Shown: positions 1-5,256, numbered from the stretch's first letter. The stretch: 5,351 bases of DNA from an uncultured Collinsella sp. (GCA_900551815.1 URXE01000094.1:1-5351); one strand, 5' to 3'. The notes: a model not told the origin generated them from the letters alone. Made by a program: numbers and translations.

Positions 1-49
1 ACGAGATTCGCCTTAGTCTCGTGGGCTCGGAGATGTGTATAAGAGACAG
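1..49 (+). other. Illumina Nextera i7 adapter contamination (non-biological)
   Basis: The segment reads ACGAGAT (3' end of the P7 primer), then the 8-base index TCGCCTTA, then GTCTCGTGGGCTCGG, then the Tn5 mosaic end AGATGTGTATAAGAGACAG. This is the exact order of a Nextera/Nextera XT i7 adapter, and the index matches what I remember as N701. Genomic sequence begins at base 50. The adapter was left at the contig end by read-through of a short insert. It creates a false open frame starting GTG-GGC-TCG-GAG, translated as (M/V)GSEMCIRDR, a string known as a contaminant in protein databases. The identification is by direct sequence match to the known adapter; only the index name is from memory. 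Confidence 0.98.
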
Positions 50-50
50 A

Positions 51-78
51 CCCCACCCCACCCCACCACTCCACCCCC
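51..78 (-). repeat. CCCCA tandem repeat; G-quadruplex-type tract on minus strand
   Basis: Directly next to the adapter junction are three CCCC runs separated by single A bases, then a 9-base gap and a CCCCC run. On the minus strand this is GGGGG-N9-GGGG-T-GGGG-T-GGGG. Three four-G tracts with one-base loops plus a fourth tract fit a G-quadruplex pattern, although the 9-base loop is longer than the usual limit of 7. Folding is an inference. Such a tract could also help explain why the assembly stops here. Confidence 0.5.
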
Positions 79-133
79 AATATGTTGTAAAACACCCCCG
101 AGCATATGTTCGAAAACACAATATGTTGTGTTT
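78..133. promoter_or_regulatory. cluster of three operator-like dyads, one LexA-box-like
   Basis: Three sites share the core ATATGTT. Site A (78-88) and site C (119-129) carry the identical 11-mer CAATATGTTGT, 41 bp apart, about four helical turns. Site C sits in a perfect dyad of 8-bp arms, AAACACAA-TATG-TTGTGTTT (114-133). Site B (99-112), CGAGCATATGTTCG, differs by one base from CGAACATATGTTCG, a form of the Gram-positive SOS box to which LexA/DinR binds (GAAC-N4-GTTC core). The dyads are visible in the sequence. Assignment to LexA is an inference from one near-match, and a different repressor could bind all three. The controlled gene would be leftward, off the contig. Confidence 0.45.
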
Positions 134-181
134 GCAGCAAAGTCGGGATGCCACCTGTAGAACCACACCCGCGAACCTCAA

Positions 182-201
182 CCTTCAAGTTGACCTTGAG
201 G
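182..201. repeat. short inverted repeat TCAAG-N5-CTTGA
   Basis: The arms TCAAG (185-189) and CTTGA (195-199) flank TTGAC, with CC and GG at the outer edges. The look is that of a small operator, loosely like MerR/SoxR-family sites, but no regulator gene of that family is in view and no matching -35/-10 pair with a long spacer is seen. Such short dyads also arise by chance. Confidence 0.25.
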
Positions 202-293
202 CGATTTTTACGTCCCTTTACACGCCGTTCACATCGCCCCCAAACTCCCCCACCCACGACACACACGGCCCACCGCCGCGCCGGTGTCTGGCG

Positions 294-365
294 AAAAATG
301 GGGCGGGCCCCAGATTGCCCATGCGCGCAAAAGTGCGTCTCGGCAATCTGGGGCCCATCCCCTTT
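294..365 (-). terminator. intrinsic terminator of the pyrG-xerD operon
   Basis: A perfect 15-bp inverted repeat, GGGCCCCAGATTGCC (305-319) and GGCAATCTGGGGCCC (342-356), is extended outward after a small bulge by GGGG (300-303) with CCCC (359-362). A small internal hairpin CGCA-AAAG-TGCG (326-337) sits in the loop. On the minus strand the stem is followed by AUUUUU (299-294), so it is oriented to stop transcription from xerD, whose stop codon is about 35 nt upstream. The plus strand has only CCCUUUAAUAUUU after the stem, so it may also work weakly in the other direction. Confidence 0.88.
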
Positions 366-366
366 A

Positions 367-380
367 ATATTTATAAATAT
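367..380. repeat. 14-bp AT-only perfect palindrome
   Basis: ATATTTATAAATAT is its own reverse complement. It lies between the xerD stop codon and the operon terminator, in otherwise GC-rich DNA, so it stands out. It could be a -10-like element, a bending or melting site, or simply a short AT-rich linker. I see nothing that assigns a function. Confidence 0.5.
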
Positions 381-396
381 GCAGGTCAGCGAGGTG

Positions 397-1338
397 CTAG
401 CGATGTGCCAGCGGATGCGCCGCCAGATAGACCTCGGTCAGTTGCGTGCGGTCGACATGCGTGTAGACCTGCGTGGTCGAAATATCGGCATGGCCCAAAA
501 TCTCCTGCAGCACACGCAGGTCGGCACCGCCCGCGAGCATGTGGGTGGCAAAGGAGTGGCGCAGGGTGTGGGGGTGGAGCCCCACCAGCCCCACCTGGCG
601 CCCGTACCGCTCGCATATCGCATGCACGCCCTGGCGCGACAGGCGACGTCCGTTCTTATTTAAAAAGACCGCCGAGGTCTCCGTCCCGTGAGCATGGGCG
701 GCCAGGAGAGTGCGCCCGTCACCTATATAGTGTGTCAGGGCGCGAGCCGCGCTTCCCACCAACGGGGCCAGACGCTCCTTGGAGCCCTTACCGCGCACCA
801 GGACAAACCCGTCATCGATATGGATATCGCCCACATCGAGCCCAACCAGCTCACTCACGCGCAAGCCGCAACCGTAAAGCACTTCCAAGATGGCATGATC
901 GCGCAGCCCCATCTCGCCCTCGGGAAAGTCTTGATCGAGCAGTGCCGAGACATCCTCCACCGAAAGGTATTCCGGCAGGCGATCTGCCTTTTTGGGCAGG
1001 CGCAACGCCGCCGTCGGGTTTTGGGCCACGGCCCCATCGCGCACCAAAAAGGCATGCAGGCCCTTCACGGCAGCAAGCGCGCGCTCCACCGAGGCGTCGG
1101 AATAGCCTCCGTCGCGGCGATCGGCAACAAAGCCCTCCACGACCTTACGGCTCACATCTTCAAAAGACGCAATGTCAGCCCGCTCCAGATAGGCGCAGTA
1201 CGTCGTCAGGTCACGACGGTAGGCCGCAATCGTATTGCGCGCCAAACCCCGCTCGACCGCAAGGTAATCGAGATACTCCCCCGCCACCACAGCAAGCGAC
1301 GAGGGAGTAGCTTCGGTATGTTCTTGGTTCTCCGGCAC
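397..1338 (-). CDS. xerD: tyrosine recombinase XerD (site-specific recombinase)
   Basis: The 313-aa protein is a full-length XerC/XerD-type tyrosine recombinase; E. coli XerD is 298 aa. Such enzymes resolve chromosome dimers at dif by strand exchange in the cytoplasm at the division site, usually as a pair of recombinases. The N-terminal SAM-like core-binding domain covers about residues 17-105 (EYLDYLAVERGLARNTIAAY region). The catalytic domain covers about 120-300 and has the complete set Arg160 (CGLRVSEL), Lys184 (GKGSKER), His257 and Arg260 (HTLRH), His283 (LGHAD) and nucleophile Tyr292 (QVYTH). Spacings match E. coli XerD R148/K172/H244/R247/H270/Y279 almost exactly. The start is GTG, 2 nt after the pyrG stop, with only a weak upstream GGA, so translation is probably coupled to pyrG. 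XerD is favoured over XerC by its pyrG neighbour, as in Mycobacterium; a XerC-like or orphan role cannot be excluded. Confidence 0.93.
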   Translation of the reverse strand: MPENQEHTEATPSSLAVVAGEYLDYLAVERGLARNTIAAYRRDLTTYCAYLERADIASFEDVSRKVVEGFVADRRDGGYSDASVERALAAVKGLHAFLVRDGAVAQNPTAALRLPKKADRLPEYLSVEDVSALLDQDFPEGEMGLRDHAILEVLYGCGLRVSELVGLDVGDIHIDDGFVLVRGKGSKERLAPLVGSAARALTHYIGDGRTLLAAHAHGTETSAVFLNKNGRRLSRQGVHAICERYGRQVGLVGLHPHTLRHSFATHMLAGGADLRVLQEILGHADISTTQVYTHVDRTQLTEVYLAAHPLAHR

Positions 1339-1340
1339 CC

Positions 1341-3002
1341 TTAGTCCGTAGCGAGGTTCTTGGGCGTCACCTGCAGACGGTCGACACCCTCATGCTGGCC
1401 AATCGAGGCGCGCACGAACTCGCGGAACAGCGGCTGCGGGTTGGTCGGACGGCTCTTGAACTCGGGATGAGCCTGGGTGGCCACATACCACGGATGTACG
1501 TCGCGCGGCAGCTCGACCATCTCGACCAGACGCTCGTCGGGTGAAAGACCCGAGATTACCAGACCGGCGTCCTCGAGCTGGTCACGAAAGGCGTTGTTGA
1601 ACTCAAAACGGTGACGGTGACGCTCGTAGACGAGCTCCTCGCCATAGGCCTCGCGAGCGAGGGTATCGGCGGCGAGCTTGCACGGATAGGCACCCAGACG
1701 CATGGTGCCGCCCTTCTCGGTCACATCCTCCTGCGAGCTCATCAGGTCGATGACACTATACGGGCCATCAGGATCGAACTCGGAAGAGCTGGCGCCGGCA
1801 AGGCCGACGACGTTGCGAGCAAATTCGCACACGGCCACCTGCATACCCAGGCAAATGCCCAGATACGGAATCTTGTGCTCGCGGGCAAACTCGGCCGCGA
1901 GGATCTTGCCCTCCAGGGCGCGCTTGCCAAAGCCGCCAGGGACCAAGATGCCCGAGGCGTCACCCAGGACCTCGGAGACATTCTGCTCGTCGAGGCTCTC
2001 GCCATCGACCAGCTGCACGTCAACGTGGCGATCGTAGAACACGCCCGCGTGGTGCAGGGCCTCGATAACCGACAGGTAGGCATCGGGCAGCTGCGTATAC
2101 TTACCCACGACGGCGATCTTCACCTTGTCGGCGTGCTGGTTGGCATGGTTCTGCTTGCGCAGGAACTCGTTCCACTGGCTCATGTCGCGCTCACGCGGGT
2201 CCAGACCCAGACGCTCGCAAATGCGCAGGTCAAAGTCCTGCTCGGCGAGCAGCTGCGGAACATCGTAGATGCTCGCGCAGTCCTCGTTGGTAAAGACACA
2301 GTCGGTGTCGACGTCGCAGAAGCTTGCGATCTTGCCGCGGATGGCATCGTCGATATGGTGGTCGGAGCGCAGAACGATAATATCGGGCTGGATACCAAAG
2401 CTGCGGAGCTCCTTAACGGAGTGCTGCGTCGGCTTGGTCTTGACCTCGTGGGCGGCGGCGATATAGGGAACGAGCGACACGTGGATGTAGCAGACGTTCT
2501 CGGGGCCGGCCTCCTTGCGATACTGACGAATGGCCTCGACAAACGGCTGCGACTCGATGTCACCGATGGTGCCGCCCAACTCAGTGATGACCACGTCGGA
2601 GCCGGTCTGCTCCTCAATACGACGGAACTTATCCTTAATGGCGTTCGTGACGTGCGGAATCACCTGCACGGTGCCGCCCAAAAAGTCACCGCGACGTTCG
2701 CGGGCGATCAGGCTCTTATAGATGGCACCAGTCGTAAAGTTGGAATCGCGGGTCAGGTTCTCATCAATAAAGCGCTCGTAGTGGCCCAGGTCCAGATCGG
2801 ACTCATAGCCGTCCTCGGTCACAAAGACCTCGCCATGCTGGAACGGGCTCATGGTGCCGGGGTCGACGTTCAGATACGGGTCGGCCTTTTGCATCGTTAC
2901 CTTGTAGCCGCGCGACTTGAGCAGACGGCCCAGCGAGGCCGCGGTAATACCCTTGCCCAGAGACGAAACCACGCCGCCGGTCACGAACACATGCTTGGTC
3001 AT
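1341..3002 (-). CDS. pyrG: CTP synthase (glutamine hydrolysing)
   Basis: CTP synthase makes CTP from UTP, ATP and glutamine, the last step of pyrimidine nucleotide synthesis, in the cytoplasm. The 553-aa product is full length (E. coli 545). The synthetase domain (about 1-270) starts MTKHVFVTGGVVSSLGKG, with the P-loop at residues 13-18, the Mg/ATP aspartate Asp71 in DLDLGHYERF, and the CTP-feedback motif ELGGTIGDIES at 141-151. The class I glutamine amidotransferase domain (about 295-535) has the oxyanion motif PGGFG (355-359), nucleophile Cys384 in LGICLGMQ, and His512/Glu514 in AHPEF. All key residues are intact. The ATG is preceded by CAGGTAA, a modest ribosome site. It is the first gene of an operon with xerD and has its own promoter. 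No GGGC-type initial transcript for the Bacillus reiterative-transcription control is seen. Confidence 0.98.
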   Translation of the reverse strand: MTKHVFVTGGVVSSLGKGITAASLGRLLKSRGYKVTMQKADPYLNVDPGTMSPFQHGEVFVTEDGYESDLDLGHYERFIDENLTRDSNFTTGAIYKSLIARERRGDFLGGTVQVIPHVTNAIKDKFRRIEEQTGSDVVITELGGTIGDIESQPFVEAIRQYRKEAGPENVCYIHVSLVPYIAAAHEVKTKPTQHSVKELRSFGIQPDIIVLRSDHHIDDAIRGKIASFCDVDTDCVFTNEDCASIYDVPQLLAEQDFDLRICERLGLDPRERDMSQWNEFLRKQNHANQHADKVKIAVVGKYTQLPDAYLSVIEALHHAGVFYDRHVDVQLVDGESLDEQNVSEVLGDASGILVPGGFGKRALEGKILAAEFAREHKIPYLGICLGMQVAVCEFARNVVGLAGASSSEFDPDGPYSVIDLMSSQEDVTEKGGTMRLGAYPCKLAADTLAREAYGEELVYERHRHRFEFNNAFRDQLEDAGLVISGLSPDERLVEMVELPRDVHPWYVATQAHPEFKSRPTNPQPLFREFVRASIGQHEGVDRLQVTPKNLATD

Positions 3003-3008
3003 ATTGAG

Positions 3009-3059
3009 TTACCTGCGCTTCCCGTAGAAGTTGTCCATACACATCTTACGGGTCTTCAT
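3009..3059 (-). other. 16-codon open frame in the pyrG leader (possible leader peptide)
   Basis: An ATG-started frame encodes MKTRKMCMDNFYGKRR and ends in TAA 6 nt before the pyrG ATG, in the same frame as pyrG. Its last codons contain the pyrG ribosome site. The same stretch can form a hairpin with arms CCCGTA (3021-3026) and TACGGG (3047-3052). Against a real peptide, the promoter called here would start RNA near base 3054, inside or past this ATG, and there is no ribosome site before it. It would need an upstream start site or leaderless translation. It is therefore listed as a candidate only. Confidence 0.2.
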
Positions 3060-3060
3060 T

Positions 3061-3089
3061 GTAATACTCGCGACGCGCGCCGCACGCAA
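3061..3089 (-). promoter_or_regulatory. promoter of the pyrG-xerD operon
   Basis: On the minus strand, -35 TTGCGT (3089-3084) and -10 TATTAC (3066-3061) are separated by exactly 17 bp, as expected for the housekeeping sigma factor. RNA would start near base 3054 and give a leader of about 50 nt with a small CCCGTA/TACGGG hairpin in front of the pyrG ribosome site. A shifted -10, TACAAT, is closer to consensus but would be 20 bp from this -35. The terminator of the upstream gene ends just before, so pyrG has an independent transcript. Confidence 0.6.
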
Positions 3090-3125
3090 TTTTTCTTACG
3101 CGCAATCGCATTTCTCCATCTCGAA

Positions 3126-3156
3126 ACAAAACGCCGCCCAGTTGCCCAGGCGGCGT
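3126..3156 (-). terminator. intrinsic terminator of the winged-helix gene
   Basis: Arms ACGCCGCC (3131-3138) and GGCGGCGT (3149-3156) form an 8-bp, nearly all-GC stem with a 10-base loop. On the minus strand the stem is followed by TTTTGTTT. It lies about 25 nt past the stop codon of the small winged-helix gene and separates it from the pyrG promoter. Confidence 0.87.
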
Positions 3157-3180
3157 CGTTTCCACTATGAATGCGCGCCG

Positions 3181-3519
3181 TTATCGATCGGCGACTTCGT
3201 CCTTGATCAAGTCCTGCACGAGCATACCGGCACGGATGCCCTCTAGATACCATTCGCCACACTCCGTAAGACAAATACCATTTGCGAGCTGGCCGCCGTC
3301 GTCGCTGTAGCGCGAGACGACCTCAATGATGTCTTCGGATTCCAAGCGTTCAATTGCCGCGCGGGCGCGATACGGAGACACCCCCACACGCTCGGCAAGC
3401 GTCTTTCGCGAAAAGCCATAAAATCCGCCGTTGTCTTCGGACTGCTGTGCGATCTCCATCAGCACCTGCACCTCGACACGCTTCATATCGTTGACACTCG
3501 CACGACCCTTGCCAGCCAT
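3181..3519 (-). CDS. small winged-helix DNA-binding protein, probable transcriptional regulator
   Basis: The 112-aa product has no signal peptide or membrane segment and looks like a single winged helix-turn-helix domain. Helices are likely at residues 10-27 (VNDMKRVEVQVLMEIAQQ), 38-46 (RKTLAERVG) and 48-62 (SPYRARAAIERLESE, the probable recognition helix). They are followed by a beta wing (IIEVVSRYSDDGGQLANGICLT, about 64-85) and a C-terminal helix (ECGEWYLEGIRAGMLVQDLI) that could serve for dimerisation. The pattern suggests a MarR/PadR/GntR-like fold, but I do not recognise a named family and see no ligand domain. The ATG start is chosen because GAGGAGG (3525-3531) lies 5 nt before it; the frame stays open to a TTG at 3630 but that has no ribosome site. 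It is a single-gene unit with its own terminator, and its target is unknown. Autoregulation through the upstream repeats is a guess. Confidence 0.8.
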   Translation of the reverse strand: MAGKGRASVNDMKRVEVQVLMEIAQQSEDNGGFYGFSRKTLAERVGVSPYRARAAIERLESEDIIEVVSRYSDDGGQLANGICLTECGEWYLEGIRAGMLVQDLIKDEVADR

Positions 3520-3634
3520 GGCAGCCTCCTCAAACCGGGCACGGGCATCACTTGCACCGTGCGCGACCGGCACACCCCATGATGGCCGGCAACATCCATC
3601 ATGCGGCATCCCCGCAAAAGGATGAAACAATTAG
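3520..3634 (-). promoter_or_regulatory. hairpin-rich 5' leader of the winged-helix gene
   Basis: If transcription starts after the -10 at 3641-3646, the RNA leader is about 115 nt. It contains a hairpin with perfect 8-bp arms CATGATGG/CCATCATG (3578-3585 and 3596-3603) and a second one with arms GCACGG/CCGTGC (3539-3544 and 3557-3562), which can be extended by CCGG/CCGG. The second ends just before the ribosome site. A short GCGG/CCGC stem (3603-3606 and 3612-3615) overlaps the first. It matches no riboswitch class that I recognise. It may be a cis-regulatory RNA, operator dyads, or ordinary GC-rich structure. Confidence 0.3.
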
Positions 3635-3640
3635 GGTTAT

Positions 3641-3646
3641 TGTATA
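3641..3646 (-). promoter_or_regulatory. candidate -10 box for the winged-helix gene
   Basis: TATACA (followed by AT) on the minus strand is the best -10 match before the winged-helix gene. No good -35 is found 16-18 bp upstream (CTGCCT at 17 bp), and a TTTACC lies too far away at 22 bp. A second weak choice is TATAAG at 3659-3664. The weak -35 could mean an activator or a repressor-overlapped promoter. Confidence 0.35.
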
Positions 3647-3667
3647 CCGCCCAAATCGCTTATAGGC

Positions 3668-3697
3668 AGGTAAACGGCCTAATTTTAGGTTAAACGG
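3668..3697. repeat. direct repeat AGGT(T)AAACGG flanking palindrome CCTAATTTTAGG
   Basis: AGGTAAACGG (3668-3677) and AGGTTAAACGG (3687-3697) are spaced about 20 bp apart, two helical turns, on the same face of DNA. Between and overlapping them lies the inverted repeat CCTAATTTTAGG (3678-3689). The block is upstream of the candidate promoter of the winged-helix gene and downstream of the terminator of the DUF1846 gene. It has the form of an operator for a regulator binding as a tandem pair, possibly the neighbouring winged-helix protein; that link is inference. Confidence 0.4.
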
Positions 3698-3710
3698 TAG
3701 CTTTGTTGAT

Positions 3711-3749
3711 AAAAGGGGCACACCGAATGTATATCCGATGCGCCCCTTT
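3711..3749 (-). terminator. intrinsic terminator of the DUF1846 gene
   Basis: Arms 3715-3728 (GGGGCACACCGAAT) and 3733-3746 (ATCCGATGCGCCCC) form a 14-bp stem, three of its pairs G-U in the RNA, with the tetraloop AUAC in the minus-strand RNA. The stem is flanked by AAA before and UUUU after (3714-3711). It begins about 20 nt after the stop codon of the DUF1846 gene. The A-tract and U-tract pair as well, so a weak bidirectional action is possible. Confidence 0.9.
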
Positions 3750-3768
3750 CAGACCAATTTATCCAGGC

Positions 3769-5250
3769 TTAGCGGTGGAAGAAACCACGGCGCTCGAACT
3801 TGGGCTCGCAGCACACGTTGATGCCCAGCTTGCGCAGCACCGTCTCGTCCGTCGGAGAGATGATCACGCTAAAGAAGGCATCGCAGCCGCGCAGCTGCTC
3901 CAGGCCCGAAAGGACGCGGGCCGCCGTCTCGCTCGTTGCCGAGGTGATCGAGAGCGCCATAAGCGTCTCGTCGGTGTGCAGGCGCGGGTTCTTGCTGCCC
4001 AGGAAATGCGTCTTGAGCTTGCTGATAGGCTCGATCGCCTCATCGCTAATGACCTCGAGCTCAAGGTCAACGCCCGAGACATGCTTAAGTGCATTCATGA
4101 TGAGCGAGCTCGCGGCGCCCAGGCGCGTGGAAGTCTTGCCGGTCACCACGGAGCCGTCGGGCATGACCATGGCGCCTACGGGGCCACCCGTCAGCTGCTC
4201 CCTGGTAAGGGCGGCCGAGCGTGCCGGCGAGTAATTCTTGTCGATACCAGCCTTCTTCATAATGATCTTGAGACGGTCGACTTGCTCATCGCCCACGCCG
4301 GTACGGCGCACATTTTCGACCGCGGTAAAGTAGCGGCGGACGATCTCCATCTTGGAAGCGTCGCGGCAGGCATCGTCATCGGTAATGGCAAAACCGACCA
4401 TATTAACGCCCATGTCCGTGGGGCTCTGGTAGGGGCTCTTGCCCAGGATCTTTTCCATCAGAGCACGGACCACCGGGAAAGCCTCGACGTCACGGTTGTA
4501 GTTGACCGTGGTCTTGTTGTAGGCCTCCAAGTGGAAGGAGTCGATGATATTGGCATCGTCGAGATCGGCCGTGGCGGCCTCATAGGCGATGTTGACCGGA
4601 TGCGTGAGGGGCAGATTCCAGACCGGGAAAGTCTCGAACTTGGCGTAGCCGGCGGCGGTGCCGTGCTTGTGCTCGTGATAGAGCTGAGACAGGCAAGTGG
4701 CGAGCTTGCCCGAGCCAGGGCCGGGAGCGGTGACCACAACGAGTGGACGAGTGGTCTCGACAAACTCGTTCTTGCCATAGCCGTCGTCGGACACGATCAG
4801 GTCGACGTCGTGCGGATAGCCCTCGATGGGATAGTGCAGCTTGGCAGGAATGCCGAGCGCGTTCAGGCGATTGCGGAACACATCGGCGGCGGGCTGGCCG
4901 GCGTACTGGGTGATAACCACGGCCGCGACAGCAAAACCGTTGCCGCGGAACAGGTCGACCAGGCGCAAAACGTCCTCGTCATAGGTAATACCCAGGTCAC
5001 CGCGAGCTTTGTTCTTCTCGATGTGGTTCGCGTTGATCGCGATGATGACCTCAACGTCATCGGCAATGCTCTTGAGCATGCGGAACTTGCTGTCCGGTTC
5101 AAAACCCGGCAACACGCGACTCGCGTGATAGTCGTCAAACAGCTTGCCGCCAAACTCCAAATACAGCTTGCCGCCAAACTGCGAGATGCGCTCCTTAATA
5201 TGAGCGGCCTGCAGCTCGATATACTTCGCGTTGTCGAAACCCTGGCGCAT
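3769..5250 (-). CDS. UPF0371 / DUF1846 family protein
   Basis: The 493-aa protein belongs to the UPF0371 (DUF1846) family, which is conserved in Firmicutes and Actinobacteria; a Corynebacterium diphtheriae member has a crystal structure, but to my knowledge no reaction is established. Family hallmarks are the start MRQGFDNAKY, the FGGKLYLEFGGKLFDDYHASRVLPGFEPD region (25-53), HYPIEGYPHDVDLIVSDDGYGKN (139-161), and a glycine-rich loop APGPGSGK (175-182) followed by a conserved region rich in His, Asp and Asn (211-251). The loop resembles a P-loop but lacks Ser/Thr after Lys, so nucleotide binding is only possible. No signal peptide or membrane segment is seen; the protein should be cytoplasmic. 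Start: an ATG at 5274 in frame would add 8 residues, but the ATG at 5250 has GGGAG 6 nt upstream and matches the family N terminus. It forms a single-gene unit with its own promoter and terminator. Confidence 0.93.
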   Translation of the reverse strand: MRQGFDNAKYIELQAAHIKERISQFGGKLYLEFGGKLFDDYHASRVLPGFEPDSKFRMLKSIADDVEVIIAINANHIEKNKARGDLGITYDEDVLRLVDLFRGNGFAVAAVVITQYAGQPAADVFRNRLNALGIPAKLHYPIEGYPHDVDLIVSDDGYGKNEFVETTRPLVVVTAPGPGSGKLATCLSQLYHEHKHGTAAGYAKFETFPVWNLPLTHPVNIAYEAATADLDDANIIDSFHLEAYNKTTVNYNRDVEAFPVVRALMEKILGKSPYQSPTDMGVNMVGFAITDDDACRDASKMEIVRRYFTAVENVRRTGVGDEQVDRLKIIMKKAGIDKNYSPARSAALTREQLTGGPVGAMVMPDGSVVTGKTSTRLGAASSLIMNALKHVSGVDLELEVISDEAIEPISKLKTHFLGSKNPRLHTDETLMALSITSATSETAARVLSGLEQLRGCDAFFSVIISPTDETVLRKLGINVCCEPKFERRGFFHR

Positions 5251-5256
5251 ATATGG

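Larger units (their letters stand above)
50..293. other. gene-free, C-skewed intergenic region at contig end
   Basis: No convincing gene lies here. Open frames across it on the plus strand begin in the adapter or run on as antisense of xerD, and have low-complexity, proline- and arginine-rich translations. The plus strand is very rich in C and poor in G, so a minus-strand transcript would be G-rich. Within it I see a C-tract repeat, a cluster of operator-like dyads, and a TCAAG-N5-CTTGA inverted repeat, listed separately. I infer that it is the upstream region of a gene lying beyond the contig end and reading leftward. I found no clear -35/-10 pair on either strand. Confidence 0.6.

Noticed and set aside
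1..49. Natural Tn5/IS50 end (mobile element) because of the mosaic-end sequence
   Set aside because: The 19-bp mosaic end is the engineered hyperactive form and is preceded by Illumina index and P7 bases, so it is a library adapter.
21..1310. 429-aa plus-strand open frame beginning at the left end
   Set aside because: It starts inside the Nextera adapter and then runs antisense to xerD; its Pro/Arg/His-rich translation has no domain.
397..1338. Phage or integron integrase rather than XerD
   Set aside because: The length, N-terminal domain, spacing of all six catalytic residues and operon with pyrG fit a housekeeping Xer recombinase. No att site, tRNA or phage gene is present.
688..1344. 218-aa plus-strand open frame opposite xerD
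   Set aside because: It overlaps the intact xerD catalytic and N-terminal domains in antisense and shows no family features.
3003..3060. Bacillus-type pyrG attenuation by reiterative transcription
   Set aside because: The predicted initial transcript (GACCCG or near) lacks the GGGC start, and no terminator hairpin with a U-tract lies between the promoter and pyrG.
1611..3170. 519-aa plus-strand open frame opposite pyrG
   Set aside because: It is the antisense shadow of pyrG. Long antisense frames are common in GC-rich genes with biased third positions, and the Leu/Val/Ala/Asp-rich translation resembles no family.
3520..3630. 37-residue N-terminal extension of the winged-helix protein from a TTG start
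   Set aside because: No ribosome site before the TTG, unlike the GAGGAGG before the ATG at 3519; the extension is low in structure and overlaps predicted leader hairpins.
5140..5180. 17-base direct repeat CAGCTTGCCGCCAAACT, two copies 24 bp apart
   Set aside because: It encodes the doubled FGGKLYLEFGGKL motif at the DUF1846 N terminus, a conserved feature of the family, so it is coding and not a mobile or regulatory repeat.
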